DNA of 57,940 nt from Pontibacter diazotrophicus (GCF_003367245.1 NZ_QRGR01000037.1:1-57940); one strand, 5' to 3'. Shown: positions 10,301 through 18,216, numbered from the stretch's first letter. The notes: generated by a model not told the origin, from the sequence alone. Program-made: numbers and translations.

Positions 10301-10632
10301 TGGTCTAGATAATCTGATAATTGTTTTTCAGCTTTTTCTTTGTCTTTATCACTATCTAGCTTCCCTTTATTTTTGTATTCTATCACAAGGTTATTACAAA
10401 CAGCATCCATTCTTCCGCTAAAAGTGTGTCTCAATGTAGACTGAGATACCTCTTTTTGGAAATTCAGATCGATGCCGAATACTCTCCTCACGAATATGTA
10501 AATCTCTGACTCAAAGGCAAAAGCGACATCAGCCTCTGTACTAGCAGATTTGGTTCTTCTTAGTAATTGTGTTAGATGTTCACTGAGCTTACATTCGTAT
10601 TCTCTGCTGTTAAGTATGCTATCTATTTTCAT
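7396..10632 (-). CDS. Type IIG-like restriction-modification enzyme (N6-adenine methylase fused to nuclease)
   Basis: A single 1078-residue chain combines cutting and methylation. Near the N-terminus, D76 followed by E85 and K87 (in VIEYK) fits a PD-(D/E)xK nuclease. The central methylase has GEYFTP, motif I DPCCGSG at about 410 and the adenine-methylase motif IV NPPW at about 611. The C-terminal third is probably the target-recognition domain. Such enzymes methylate one recognition site and cut unmodified DNA; specificity cannot be read here. The gene is AT-rich and isolated, with its own terminator, which fits acquisition as a unit. Length and layout are typical for the class. A BREX PglX methylase is less likely because the nuclease domain is present and no BREX genes are near. 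Confidence 0.88.
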   Translation of the reverse strand: MKIDSILNSREYECKLSEHLTQLLRRTKSASTEADVAFAFESEIYIFVRRVFGIDLNFQKEVSQSTLRHTFSGRMDAVCNNLVIEYKNKGKLDSDKDKEKAEKQLSDYLDQLLEAERNQYHGVLTDGVKIKYIYYQDGHLHSTAYKTIDKSDLEKLILSLIDVKNKKFVPLNIVNDFKINTRNQTTLNLARCLFDSLLNTPSGKALMLFQEWEVLFHLSETDKGQNEDIKKRRLALSNLFGIKITDSETDYKALFALQTTYAVIVKLIACKVVTKIEFNEDIEYFSDLSKIDSPTLRRFIEYIEDGYVFQTGGVRNLLEGDFFSWYCSEEIWTDKLSSLILDIVHVLEGYTISFYKHGYTTIDIFIDLYMEIMPPEVRHSLGEYFTPAWLADYVIKESVSIVNKEHYQAIDPCCGSGVFVMSIIKNIIGDTDIVSLTDTEKKQLLNSILKRVKGVDINPLSVLTAKVCFYLSIKPLINGDDIEIPIYLGDSANIPANLEIQGIRCYQYTVSTKQENIDVVLPSSFVESDSFFSQMSKVQAIVKAEDADLVFQSFIQTIDNKNLNEDIVDRIRSLSEQLVRLHKSNWDGIWIRIVSNFMLVARIRNIDIVVGNPPWIKWEFLPQAYAEKIKKLCLDRHLFSGQTYMGAISLNICALIANVTASTWLNKDGVLAFLMPQTLLTQDSYAGFRNFYTDVKSGKRMYLQKLDDWTKSGNPFIDTQEKFMTYYYRYNKVDYFKNGIPIKAFTKKKGTNILTINEKQSFREVQDYFDKSYPRAFQMDLERTGYTTFDEEFIAKKDLFNLIIGECKYKARSGVEFTPAEVYFIKPVKSVSSKDAYLFKPEEFTNSTHKSLTKLPVQLETEFIRPVIKAPEIIPFGFKPNFNYCIFPYENGISTSVNPATLSKKSPNLLKYFSNNKSIIGKQSKRSLTISRGSAFYSLSKVGGYTYSPYQVTFRDNTKLSAAVVERVKTPWGVEVMPICAKHCPYISKDVDGRDITEDEAYYLCGILNTPIVQQYFKFTYSTRSFSINFNIKMPLYDGNNEYQKNIMELAKVATKSGPTNEILSNLETNYLALCSNM

Positions 10633-11056
10633 TTAAAGTATTTAGCTCTTATAAGTTTTATGATGGCTATGCAAGGCACGCCTTAGTACTGGTGTGGTGA
10701 TATAAATGTAGTTTGATTAACAAATATACTATATATAACGGTCAATATAAGGTAGCCTTCCGGCAGTCTCTGTTTCCCTAAAGTACCAAAACCCCTGCCC
10801 CTAATTCCAGGCTCTGGGGGCGGTTTGCTTTATAACCGATGTTATGTTAAGGGAATATTCCGGGAGGTAGAGCCTGCAGGGCCCTGACGTGATTTCATGT
10901 GGCTCCGGCTGCTGTGTCTCATGTAAGAAAAATACGAATTATGGACTGCAAAAGAACTGCTTTTTCTTTCGGGCTATGGATGTTCGCTGCCTTCTATCTT
11001 GCTGGCAAGGCTACCATGGATTGCCATAGCGTTTTCTTCCTATAAACTGCTTCACT
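10633..11056. other. Non-coding region upstream of the type IIG gene
   Basis: Must hold the promoter of the leftward restriction gene. It contains the dyad ATAAC-CGAT-GTTAT followed by GTTAA at 10832-10850. About 110 bp before this dyad the sequence loosely resembles that found before a similar dyad at 20657 (shared pieces such as CAATATAA and a C-rich CCCAAAACCCC-type block). Confidence 0.5.
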
Positions 11057-11263
11057 TTAATTAGAAGGCTGGAATAATGGCACTATTGCCGGTAACAGCC
11101 AAGCAATTTCCCACCCTGTGAAGTAGTTTAGAACGAATGTTATAATCAAAACTGCTATCAAACAAAGCACCCTCTGCACTATAGGGTTCTTTGAAAACCT
11201 TTTGAAAAAGCTACTTCCTTCGTTACCGCTGTGCTTTTCTTTGTTGTATCGTTTACGAGACAT
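11057..11263 (-). CDS. Small single-pass membrane protein (68 aa)
   Basis: The protein has a basic N-terminus (MSRKRYNKEKHSG) and a hydrophobic stretch at about 31-62 that could form one or two membrane helices (LCLIAVLIITFVL and a second WEIAWLLPAIVPL). No family is recognised. It stands alone between long non-coding regions. Composition supports a real product, but it is short. Confidence 0.55.
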   Translation of the reverse strand: MSRKRYNKEKHSGNEGSSFFKRFSKNPIVQRVLCLIAVLIITFVLNYFTGWEIAWLLPAIVPLFQPSN

Positions 11264-11323
11264 CTGGCTACTATTATAAACATGTTGAACAGTTATTGAT
11301 AGTTGACAGCGCCTTAAAAGAAG

Positions 11324-11361
11324 AAGGCACTGCCTCAGCTCGTTAGCTATGGCAGTGCCTT
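11324..11361. terminator. Hairpin with perfect 11-bp stem
   Basis: AAGGCACTGCC (11324-11334) pairs with GGCAGTGCCTT (11351-11361), with T-rich DNA on both sides, so it could stop transcription in either direction. It lies upstream of the leftward small membrane gene and may insulate it from rightward or leftward readthrough. Confidence 0.6.
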
Positions 11362-11985
11362 TTATGTCGCTTTAGAAATAACCCCAAAACATAACAATAG
11401 GACAACTGTCAAGCTTTTTGAGCTTGGTTTTACAGTCATCTCCAGTCCAATTAATTATGCTCTTCGGTTCGGTAACTTTTTATGCTCTTTCAAACGGTGA
11501 TTCTACAACCTGGAGATTGCATTAATATACGGTACTCTGATCAAAGTGATTCAATTTAGTAATATTTTGTGTCTTACATTTCATCCCATAAAACGGCCGA
11601 ATCCTGGGACTCGGTAAACATCCGTCGTAACCACATGATGGGACCTTCTTTGCGTCCCGCTTTGACGTCTCAGAAATGAAACCAGTGTTGCAGTAAATGA
11701 GACGGGTTGAGGAGACAGTGATGTTTCCGAACTGATTTGAGGAAAGCCCAGGGGTGTAGGCTTTCCAGAGGCCCCTGGATACGAAAGGGAGAAGAAAACA
11801 CTGCAAAGTTCTCACGCCAGCCCAGCACCACCTTCCGCATTTTTTCTCCCTTCTGTCAACGGATCTTACCCGCCGCCTTTGGTCGGTCATTCCTGACCAA
11901 GCAGGATGCGCCTGCTTCGGTCAACTTAAATAAGGATCAGCAACAAATCGGCTGCCGTTTTTCAGGACGGGTCAACGCGTCGAGA

Positions 11986-12015
11986 GAGTCCAATAAACGT
12001 TCGTTTTCTGGACTC
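11986..12015. other. 30-bp dyad, candidate recombination (res) site
   Basis: GAGTCCAATAAACG and CGTTTTCTGGACTC form 14-bp arms with two mismatches around a TT centre, about 155 bp before the serine recombinase. Crossover sites of resolvases are dyads of about 28 bp beside their gene, so this is the best candidate here. Confidence 0.4.
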
Positions 12016-12169
12016 CTCCGGCCTCCCCCGCCGACCCTACCCTTTTCTGGCAATAATCAGTCTAAAAACCCGGTCTACTAATTAACGCCTAAATACTCCC
12101 GCTTATTTATGTTTTTTGACTATCTTGAGCGGATAATACGACTATTCACTTTTTTACCTTCTCCCGCCC

Positions 12170-12739
12170 ATGCTTATCGGCTACGCCCGCGTCTCGACAG
12201 TAGAACAAAACCTCGCCCTTCAGCAGGACGCCTTGCAGCAGGCCGGGTGCCAGAAAATCATTAGCGACACCATCAGCGGTACCCGCTCCGAGCGCCCCGG
12301 CCTGACCAGGCTCAAAGAGCAGTTGCGTGAAGGCGACACCCTGGTGATCTGGCGGCTCGACCGGCTGGGCCGCTCCCTACAGGACCTAATCAACTGGGCG
12401 CAGTATCTGGAGGCGAACGGCATCGCCCTGAAGAGTCTGCAGGAGGCCATCGACACCTCCACCCCTGCAGGTAAGCTGGTGTTCCATATGTTCGGGGCCC
12501 TGGCCGAGTTCGAGCGGAACCTGATCAAGGAGCGGACGGAAGCCGGGCTGGCGGCGGCGCGTGCGCGTGGGCGCAAAGGGGGACGGCCGCGCAGTCTGGG
12601 AAAGGACAAGCGCAAGCTGGTGGTGCAGCTCTACAACAGCAAGGCGCATACGCTCAAACAGATTCAGGACCTGATGAATATCAGCAAGCAGACCATCTAT
12701 AATATAGTAGAGGAGGAAACGGGCCGTGCCGCCGGATAG
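12170..12739 (+). CDS. Serine recombinase, resolvase/invertase family
   Basis: The 189-residue protein has the small serine recombinase layout: catalytic S9 in GYARVSTVEQ, the RLDRLGRS arginine motif near residues 62-69, the long E helix around 100-135, and a C-terminal helix-turn-helix (about 140-180, with ISKQTIYNIV as recognition helix) that binds DNA. Length is standard for the family. Such enzymes resolve plasmid multimers or transposon cointegrates or invert segments. No transposase is nearby, so plasmid multimer resolution is the simplest role. It overlaps the WGR gene by 14 bp if that gene uses its GTG start. It is GC-rich like the plasmid backbone. Confidence 0.92.
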   Translation: MLIGYARVSTVEQNLALQQDALQQAGCQKIISDTISGTRSERPGLTRLKEQLREGDTLVIWRLDRLGRSLQDLINWAQYLEANGIALKSLQEAIDTSTPAGKLVFHMFGALAEFERNLIKERTEAGLAAARARGRKGGRPRSLGKDKRKLVVQLYNSKAHTLKQIQDLMNISKQTIYNIVEEETGRAAG

Positions 12740-12779
12740 CACCACCGCCTACCTGGAGCGCCACCAGCCGGAAAAGAAC

Positions 12780-12977
12780 ATGCGCCGCTATTACCGGCTG
12801 TATGTCACCCCTACCCTCTTCGGCGAATTCGCGCTGGTGCGGGAGTGGGGCCGGATCGGCAAGAGCGGACAGCGCAAGGAAGAATGGTACGACACGTTTG
12901 AGCAGGCCTGCGTGGAACTGGAACGCCTGGCCAGCAAGAAGCGGCGGAAGGGTTACTGCGATGTGTGCGGTATATGA
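12780..12977 (+). CDS. WGR-domain protein
   Basis: A 65-residue protein (from the ATG at 12780) beginning MRRYYRLYVTPTLFGEFALV and containing REWGRIGKSGQ, the WGR signature, followed by the usual F..A......KRRKGY region. WGR domains, known from PARPs and MolR-like proteins, are thought to bind nucleic acids. A GTG at 12726 in the same frame would add 18 residues and overlap the recombinase gene, suggesting translational coupling. The gene probably belongs to the same operon as the recombinase. A CDVC pair at the C-terminus may bind metal. Confidence 0.75.
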   Translation: MRRYYRLYVTPTLFGEFALVREWGRIGKSGQRKEEWYDTFEQACVELERLASKKRRKGYCDVCGI

Positions 12978-13356
12978 TTAATTCAGTGAATACTGTCAAC
13001 CCCATGAAGTATGATCAGCGCCCCAGCTACGATTTTTGGGTATTTGGTAAATGCTATGGCCAATAGAGGGTCCTATCTTCATCAGCGTCTCACTTACCCG
13101 TCTCAAATACAGAAAATCCCTTTTGATTTTCGAGACGGCAAAGCGAGAGACAATGCAGGCCACAGGGGCAGGTATTGATGGATAGCCCCACTGACCCATT
13201 ATTCGGCCGTTTTCTGATACAAGGTAGAGCAGTAAACTACAGCTTTCGCCTGCTTCCGCAACCACAGCCTTAAGCTGTAGCAATTGCACTGAACGCGCCG
13301 ACTGTTGACCTCGTGGAAGACACATCTGATCATGCTCCCTCTGCCTGGAGCTATAG
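12978..13356. other. Non-coding region
   Basis: No gene is evident. A CCGTCTC/GAGACGG inverted repeat lies at about 13099-13137. The region borders the leader repeat that begins near 13357. Confidence 0.5.
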
Positions 13357-13764
13357 GAATGAGCATTTTCTTGGCTGTAGCCGTGTATATCCGTGTACAA
13401 GCGTATCATTCGGATATACACGTTTAGATCAATTGCACCAAGCAGCTATGCTTTTAGCGTTACAGCTATTCTGTATCTGTTGGTTTCTCCTCTTAAGAAG
13501 CGAGCTAACGCCTGCTTTGGCGTGCAGCAGGAGCCTTTAGCCGAAATCACACCACCCTCTGTAGAACTTTTGGGCCATCCACGCTTAAAACAGGATTAAG
13601 GAAGCGGGTATCTTCACAAAGTTTCTTATATTGAAGAAGCAAGATATGAGGACGGAAACAAGCAAATTAGCCGCCAAAAGGCCGAATTCCACCACAGGAA
13701 TGGAGAAGACCACCTTCGTACATAGTGCAGATAACCGTATGTTTACGCATATCCCCTAGTTGGT
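13357..13764 (+). repeat. Cassette-array leader, copy A (about 400 bp)
   Basis: A non-coding stretch clearly homologous to 28832-29237. Shared blocks in the same order include GCTGTAGCCGTGTAT, GCGTTACAGCTA-type sequence, TTCTTATATTGAA, AAGCAAGATATG, GACGGAAACAAG, AGACCACCTTCG, ACATAGTGCA and a closing CTAGTTRG. Both copies lie directly before the first gene of a cassette array. It contains a 12-bp inverted repeat (CGTGTATATCCG / CGGATATACACG, about 13383-13423). Confidence 0.85.
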
Positions 13765-13782
13765 GGTAATAACAATTATGAA

Positions 13783-14238
13783 TTGGAAAAAGAATTTCTA
13801 ATAGGTGGTTTAAGGGCGGCAGCATATTATGCAATTGGATTCGCAATAGCATGGGCAGCTTATTTGATATTTGGCTGGGAATATGTACATGCACCTGGGA
13901 TTCACCACTTGATTGGGTTTCTTGTATTAGTAGTGGGGACGATTCTCCTGATTCGCAGATTGATTAGACTCTTTAATGACTCTTCTGATAATTCAAATAA
14001 AGGTTCGCTACTAACACACCTTTTAGTTGTTGGCGGCTTTGTTATCTACTTTGGTGTTATCTTAAAAGAAGTAAATGAGCCTGTTGAAACTGACTTAGAA
14101 ACACTTGCCGAATCCGAAACCCTAACTCTTGATAAAAACACAAAAACCATAATTATAGAGAATGGATTAGGTGACACAGTGTTTCTTCAAGTTGCTGACT
14201 CAGTGTTGATTGATAAGAAGAACTATAATAAAGAATAA
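13783..14238 (+). CDS. Hypothetical membrane protein, cassette A1
   Basis: The 151-residue product has hydrophobic segments at about 9-30, 41-57 and 79-95, then an acidic C-terminal part, suggesting three membrane helices. No family is recognised. The likely start is a TTG at 13783; the nearby ATG at 13778 is in another frame and stops within eight codons. It begins 18 bp after the end of the leader repeat and ends at an attC-like element, so it is read as the first coding cassette of array A. Confidence 0.65.
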   Translation: MEKEFLIGGLRAAAYYAIGFAIAWAAYLIFGWEYVHAPGIHHLIGFLVLVVGTILLIRRLIRLFNDSSDNSNKGSLLTHLLVVGGFVIYFGVILKEVNEPVETDLETLAESETLTLDKNTKTIIIENGLGDTVFLQVADSVLIDKKNYNKE

Positions 14239-14310
14239 CTTCCACCAACAAAGTATAGCAGTCATGCTTCGGCTGACGCCTCGCTATCTGCTATACCAGC
14301 ACGTTAGCGG
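14235..14310 (+). other. attC-like site after cassette A1
   Basis: GTATAGCAG and CTGCTATAC are inverted arms around a conserved TGCTTCGGCTGA...GCCTCGC loop, ending in ACGTTAGCGG, which resembles an integron R' core (GTTRRRY). It lies between a stop codon and the next start. Confidence 0.7.
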
Positions 14311-14319
14311 TAAATTAAG

Positions 14320-15048
14320 ATGAATAGTAAGAGAAGAAAATTTACATTCGGGATTTACATCTTCTTAGGGTTAGTAGTTGAAGAAATTATCTTCTGGCTC
14401 TTTCCATATACAGGACTTGGTGGTTTGATATGTTTTCCGACAGCTATATTTTTCTCATTAGTATTCGGGTTTGTTATCTATAAGTTAACCAAAACGAGTA
14501 TTAAAAAGTGGATGTTAGTGAGTCTTGCAGTTACGTTCCTTTTAATTCAGTTCTATTTGCAGCTTAGGATTCATCCGCAGGATTTCGGAGGAAGCGTTTT
14601 TGAAAAAATTTCAATTTATGGAGAGGCTTACAGAGATTATGGGACTATTCAGTATGAAATGTTTACTGAATTAAACAATGCGGAAAAAGTAGCCTTTTAC
14701 CATAAGTTTAGAGTTATGCTTCCCACAAGCTTAACTACATTAGGAATAGATACAGATGGAAATAGTCTCGAATATAATCCAAGGCTTTATTTAATAGAAA
14801 ACAAGGGGAATCAAAGGTTTTATGATACCACTAAACTGCAAATTGTGGAGCTCGATACAGCCACTATTATCATTGAGAACCCTAACAGTATGTTGGCAAA
14901 AAGCTATCGAGCAAGCCGAAACTTTATGGATAATGATGGAGCAGGTTATGGTGATGAAACTTATAGCTTAAATGTGCAAAAAGACTACTTGGAGCTTGAT
15001 ACAGGAATAGAAAAAGTCTTTTATTTTTTACTTAACCTGACCAAGTAA
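14320..15048 (+). CDS. Hypothetical membrane protein, cassette A2
   Basis: The 242-residue product has four hydrophobic segments in its first 90 residues (near 10-30, 33-45, 48-62 and 67-85) and a soluble C-terminal domain of about 150 residues rich in beta-type sequence. No family is recognised. It starts 10 bp after an attC-like site and ends 7 bp before the next, so it is a single-gene cassette. Codon use is AT-rich, unlike the conjugation genes. Confidence 0.7.
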   Translation: MNSKRRKFTFGIYIFLGLVVEEIIFWLFPYTGLGGLICFPTAIFFSLVFGFVIYKLTKTSIKKWMLVSLAVTFLLIQFYLQLRIHPQDFGGSVFEKISIYGEAYRDYGTIQYEMFTELNNAEKVAFYHKFRVMLPTSLTTLGIDTDGNSLEYNPRLYLIENKGNQRFYDTTKLQIVELDTATIIIENPNSMLAKSYRASRNFMDNDGAGYGDETYSLNVQKDYLELDTGIEKVFYFLLNLTK

Positions 15049-15054
15049 ATCTTC

Positions 15055-15124
15055 CGCTAACCACGTGTATACTTCATGCTTCGGCCGACGGCCTCACACG
15101 TCGTCTACACAAGTACGTTATAGG
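15055..15124 (+). other. attC-like site after cassette A2
   Basis: Begins GCTAAC and ends CGTTATAG; inner arms GTGTA and TACAC flank the conserved TGCTTCGGCCGACGGCCTC loop. Confidence 0.7.
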
Positions 15125-15149
15125 GAATTTTAAAATGACCGTGTAAAAA

Positions 15150-15728
15150 ATGACAGAACTTGAAAAATACATACAAACTTACTTTGGAGTTGGCAAGGAC
15201 GACCTAATCAAAATAAGTGCATTTTTCAAGCCTCTAACTTTAAACAAAGGTGATTTCTTTCTTAAAACAGGCAGATATTCCGACCGACTTGGTTTTGTGC
15301 AGTCGGGTATCATCAGAGAGTTTGTGCATATTGACAACAAAGAAGTAACCAAATGGATTTCCACGAAAGGATATTTTGCCGTTGACTTATCGAGTTTTTA
15401 TTTTCATCAACCTGCACGTTGGAACATACAGGCATTGACCGACTGCGAACTTTACGTCATTGACAGCAACGACTATCAAAAAATCGGACAGGTAATTCCT
15501 CTCTGGAGGGAATTGGAAAAACTCTTCATTGCTAAATGCTTTACTGTTTTGGAAGACAGAATTGTGCAACATCTTTCAATGTCGGCAGAAGAACGTTATT
15601 CACAGCTTTTCAATTTCAACAAAGAGTTATTTAATCAAGTGCCGTTGAAGTATTTGGCTTCTATGCTTGGAATAACACCAGAAACATTGAGCCGCCTGAG
15701 AAAAAATACGACTAACAAAACTTCTTGA
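15150..15728 (+). CDS. Crp/Fnr family transcription regulator, cassette A3
   Basis: The 192-residue protein has a cyclic-nucleotide-binding-like beta barrel at about 20-115 and a C-terminal helix-turn-helix (VPLKYLASMLGITPETLSRL at about 165-184). This is the form common in Bacteroidota, where the N-terminal phosphate-binding residues are often degenerate, so the ligand is uncertain. Its stop overlaps the longest reading of the SRPBCC gene, so the two are likely one transcript in a two-gene cassette. Transcription regulators of this type often control the gene beside them. Confidence 0.85.
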   Translation: MTELEKYIQTYFGVGKDDLIKISAFFKPLTLNKGDFFLKTGRYSDRLGFVQSGIIREFVHIDNKEVTKWISTKGYFAVDLSSFYFHQPARWNIQALTDCELYVIDSNDYQKIGQVIPLWRELEKLFIAKCFTVLEDRIVQHLSMSAEERYSQLFNFNKELFNQVPLKYLASMLGITPETLSRLRKNTTNKTS

Positions 15729-15793
15729 TTTTTATCAAGAGCAAACGTGGATTTTGTAATGACCTTTGCATTGTTCAACTAAAGAATAATACA

Positions 15794-16228
15794 ATGAAAG
15801 GGATTAACAACAGTGCACCTGCAAAGTGCAGTAAGGAAATCATTATCAACGCAAGCAGCGAAAAAGTTTGGGCAGTATTGACCGATATTGACAAATGGAC
15901 AACTTGGAACACAGAAGTCAGCAACGTAAAATTAAATGGCAAACTACAACCCGAATCAACATTTGATTGGAAAGCAGGCGGAGCAAAAATTCATTCCACG
16001 TTGCATACCATTGAGCCGGTTAAAAGATTCGGTTGGACAGGGAAAGCATTAGGAACTTTTGCTATTCATAATTGGATATTAAGCGAAACTAACGGGCAAA
16101 CGAAAGTTCTTGTTGAAGAAAGTATAGAAGGATTTTTAGTAAGGCTTTTTAAAAAAGCATTCAATAGAACCCTTGGAAGCGGAATGAAAAAGTGGCTTGA
16201 CTTGCTGAAACAGGAGTGTGAAAAGTAA
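15794..16228 (+). CDS. SRPBCC (START/Bet v1-like) protein, cassette A3
   Basis: From the ATG at 15794 the product has 144 residues: IIINASSEKVWAVLTDIDKW at about 15-34 is the characteristic first strand and helix of the polyketide cyclase/SRPBCC fold, and the C-terminal helix holds KKWLDLLKQE. These proteins form a deep pocket for hydrophobic ligands; the ligand is unknown. A frame-open start at 15725 would overlap the Crp-type gene, but the added residues do not look like this family. Together with the regulator it forms the only two-gene cassette of array A. Confidence 0.82.
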   Translation: MKGINNSAPAKCSKEIIINASSEKVWAVLTDIDKWTTWNTEVSNVKLNGKLQPESTFDWKAGGAKIHSTLHTIEPVKRFGWTGKALGTFAIHNWILSETNGQTKVLVEESIEGFLVRLFKKAFNRTLGSGMKKWLDLLKQECEK

Positions 16229-16244
16229 CTCGATAGAAATGAAA

Positions 16245-16368
16245 AGCCCTATAACAGCACATTGCTGTAGTGCTTCGGTTGATAGTTTTCGTATGATTGA
16301 AGGGTAGTTCTCTAAATGAACAGTCGTCCTAAAATGCCCCGCCTTCGGCAATCAGCAAACCGTTAGGC
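16245..16368 (+). other. Long attC-like site after cassette A3
   Basis: Starts GCCCTATAACAGCACA and ends CCGTTAGGC, a perfect GTTRRRY core. The interior holds TGCTTCGG and GCCTTCGGC elements. At about 124 bp it is in the length range of long attC sites. Confidence 0.6.
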
Positions 16369-16411
16369 AAAATACCAGCAACTAATAATATGTATAAGTA
16401 AATATAGAAAC

Positions 16412-17128
16412 ATGAAAACAAAGCTTGCAATTATTGGAGACTACAATGATACTTTTAGACCACATAAAGCGACAAATGAAGGAATCGAACATTCTATTAA
16501 AAAGTTTGATATCCAACTTCAGTATGATTGGATTGCAACGGATACAATTGAAACAGATTTTAACAAAATTATTTCCACTTACAATGGCTTTTGGATAGCA
16601 CCAGGAAGTCCGTATAAAAGTATGGCAGGAGCATTACGAATTATCAAGTATGCAAGAGAAAACAGTATACCAACGCTTGGTACTTGTGGAGGATTTCAAC
16701 ACATGGTAATTGAGTTTGCCAGAAACGTATTAGGAATTTCAGACGCAGAACACGCAGAATACGACCCTTACTCATCCAAACTTGTTGTTAATCCATTAAG
16801 TTGTTCACTGGCAGGACAAATTCTTGAAATTGAACTAACTGACAAAACTTCCAAAATATTTGAAATTTTCGGAACGAAGAGAATAAACGAAAGATATCAC
16901 TGCAATTTTGGGCTTAATCCAGAGTATCAAAACCAACTTGACGGAAAGGGATTTAAAATTGTTGGCACAGACATACATAAGGAAGCAAGAATTTTAGAAT
17001 TGGAGAATCATCCTTTTTTTATTGCTACACTTTTTGTTCCACAGGACAACTCATCCGTTGAAACACCCCATAAATTAGTGACAGAGTTTTTAAGAACAGT
17101 AACAAAAAATAAAAGCACTTATGCCTAA
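16412..17128 (+). CDS. Class I glutamine amidotransferase-like protein (CTP synthase C-terminal type), catalytic His/Glu altered, cassette A4
   Basis: This 238-residue single-domain protein resembles the amidotransferase domain of CTP synthase: WIAPGSPYKS at 61-70 and the nucleophile elbow GTCGGFQ with C92. In active triad enzymes the C-terminal motif is HPFF..Q.HPE; here it reads HPFFIATLFVPQ at 200-211, so the catalytic His and Glu of HPE are replaced by Val and Gln. It is therefore probably not a glutaminase and may bind a ligand or carry out another cysteine-based reaction. It belongs to the group annotated as CTP synthase C-terminal region-related proteins. It sits alone in a cassette between attC-like sites. 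Confidence 0.8.
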   Translation: MKTKLAIIGDYNDTFRPHKATNEGIEHSIKKFDIQLQYDWIATDTIETDFNKIISTYNGFWIAPGSPYKSMAGALRIIKYARENSIPTLGTCGGFQHMVIEFARNVLGISDAEHAEYDPYSSKLVVNPLSCSLAGQILEIELTDKTSKIFEIFGTKRINERYHCNFGLNPEYQNQLDGKGFKIVGTDIHKEARILELENHPFFIATLFVPQDNSSVETPHKLVTEFLRTVTKNKSTYA

Positions 17129-17182
17129 CCCCGTATATAACCCAAGCTACGCCTCGCTCGCCTTATGTACTAGTCGTTAGCT
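17123..17182 (+). other. attC-like site after cassette A4
   Basis: Begins GCCTAAC, an exact RYYYAAC box, and ends CGTTAGCT. The inner GTATATAA and TTATGTAC arms flank GCTACGCCTCGCTCGCC. It overlaps the last codons of the amidotransferase gene. Confidence 0.75.
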
Positions 17183-17184
17183 CA

Positions 17185-17210
17185 CTCTACAGTCGGTCCT
17201 GGTGAACATA
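17185..17210 (+). repeat. 26-bp array tail, copy A
   Basis: Begins CTCTACAGTCGGTCC and matches 33442-33467 at 25 of 26 positions. Both copies directly follow the last attC-like site of a cassette array. Confidence 0.85.
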
Positions 17211-17420
17211 ACTTTCGTTATAGGCTCGTTCTCACAACTGGGCCTAAAGGCAAGCTTCTGCCGTACTTGCGTCTCATTTCATTACTCCCACAGCCGCCTG
17301 ATGGCAAAAAGGGTCTTCCTAACTTGACATCATGTTAAGCCGTCAAGACTCAACAGTGCGCAACAACAACCTTAGTCTCTGGGGCAGGGACTGCTAATCG
17401 ACTCCCGAACAGGATCTAAA

Positions 17421-18155
17421 TTAAACAGTCTGGATTATTCTAACGAAGAAATTTAACATCACGTGAAGTAACACAGCCCAAAGTAGGCCTAGCTTAATTC
17501 GCACAAAACCTAACGCAATAGCATATATAAAGAACGGAAGCACTATGATAGGGCTGAACAAAACCTTTTCAAGTTTTACTGTACCAAAGTTAAATAAATG
17601 TAGATAGGCGAATATAGCTGCTGAAGTGTAAAACACTACAGGAAAGAAATTTTCCCAAATAGTTTTTATATTGTTATAGATATTCTCCTTACTGAGAACC
17701 TCATTAACTAGAAGTGCCGTAACTATACTTCCTGCTATTTTATAATATGTTGCTGTGTTAAATAAATATCCATTTCCTACAAAAGAAGCGATAAGTATGT
17801 AAAACAGAAATCCTGATGAAATGACCAAATTGAACTTCGAAAATATAAGTAATGCTCTGAATGCCAACTCTTCTATAATAGGAGCTATAACTACGATGAT
17901 AGTATATACAATGAAAATATTATAGCTTTTTAGAAGGGAGGGCACAGCTAAATTTCGAAAGTTTGGCATAATGCCACTAACTTTTAAGATCTGAGACAAT
18001 AAAGCAGAAAAAAAAGCTCCTGCAAAAATTAGAAGAAAAGAGAAACAGAGATATTTTATTTTTGCAGTTGTGGGTAATTTTTCATAGAAAAAACCATTAG
18101 GCTTTTTTATGAAATAAAAAAAATCATATAGATAACTACTTATTGTATATCTCAT
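17421..18155 (-). CDS. CPBP family intramembrane metalloprotease
   Basis: The 244-residue, very hydrophobic protein has about seven predicted membrane segments and the three CPBP motifs: EELAFR (E95, E96, R100), a FAYLH motif near 180, and LLHVMLN near 230. These residues place a zinc in the membrane for peptide bond cleavage. Relatives process prenylated proteins or provide self-immunity to bacteriocins; none can be chosen here. It is transcribed leftward, opposite to array A, behind an 18-bp inverted repeat. It is AT-rich. Confidence 0.85.
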   Translation of the reverse strand: MRYTISSYLYDFFYFIKKPNGFFYEKLPTTAKIKYLCFSFLLIFAGAFFSALLSQILKVSGIMPNFRNLAVPSLLKSYNIFIVYTIIVVIAPIIEELAFRALLIFSKFNLVISSGFLFYILIASFVGNGYLFNTATYYKIAGSIVTALLVNEVLSKENIYNNIKTIWENFFPVVFYTSAAIFAYLHLFNFGTVKLEKVLFSPIIVLPFFIYAIALGFVRIKLGLLWAVLLHVMLNFFVRIIQTV

Positions 18156-18178
18156 TGATTCGTTAACTACAGTAATAT

Positions 18179-18216
18179 CAAAGTGAGTTAATAAAAAATT
18201 TTATCAATTCACTTTG
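18179..18216. promoter_or_regulatory. 18-bp inverted repeat upstream of the CPBP gene
   Basis: CAAAGTGAGTTAATAAAA and TTTTATCAATTCACTTTG pair at 16 of 18 positions with a 2-nt centre, 24 bp before the start codon. The location suits an operator; the tight loop would also allow a hairpin. Confidence 0.6.

Larger units (their letters stand above)
11264..12169. other. Non-coding region before the serine recombinase
   Basis: About 900 bp with no convincing gene. It contains a strong hairpin at 11324-11361 and a 30-bp dyad at 11986-12015 that could be a recombination site. Open frames at 11522-11890 (minus) and 11737-12081 (plus) lack recognisable features and look like chance. Confidence 0.5.

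Noticed and set aside
7396..10632. BREX PglX or DISARM methylase
   Set aside because: A fused N-terminal PD-(D/E)xK nuclease is present and no BREX or DISARM partner genes are in the window; type IIG is simpler.
11522..12081. Opposing open frames before the serine recombinase
   Set aside because: No domain or plausible start; both cross the region before the recombinase, and codon use does not match neighbours.
12170..12739. Serine recombinase as the integrase of the cassettes
   Set aside because: attC recombination is known only for IntI-type tyrosine recombinases; this is a resolvase-type serine enzyme with its own dyad nearby.
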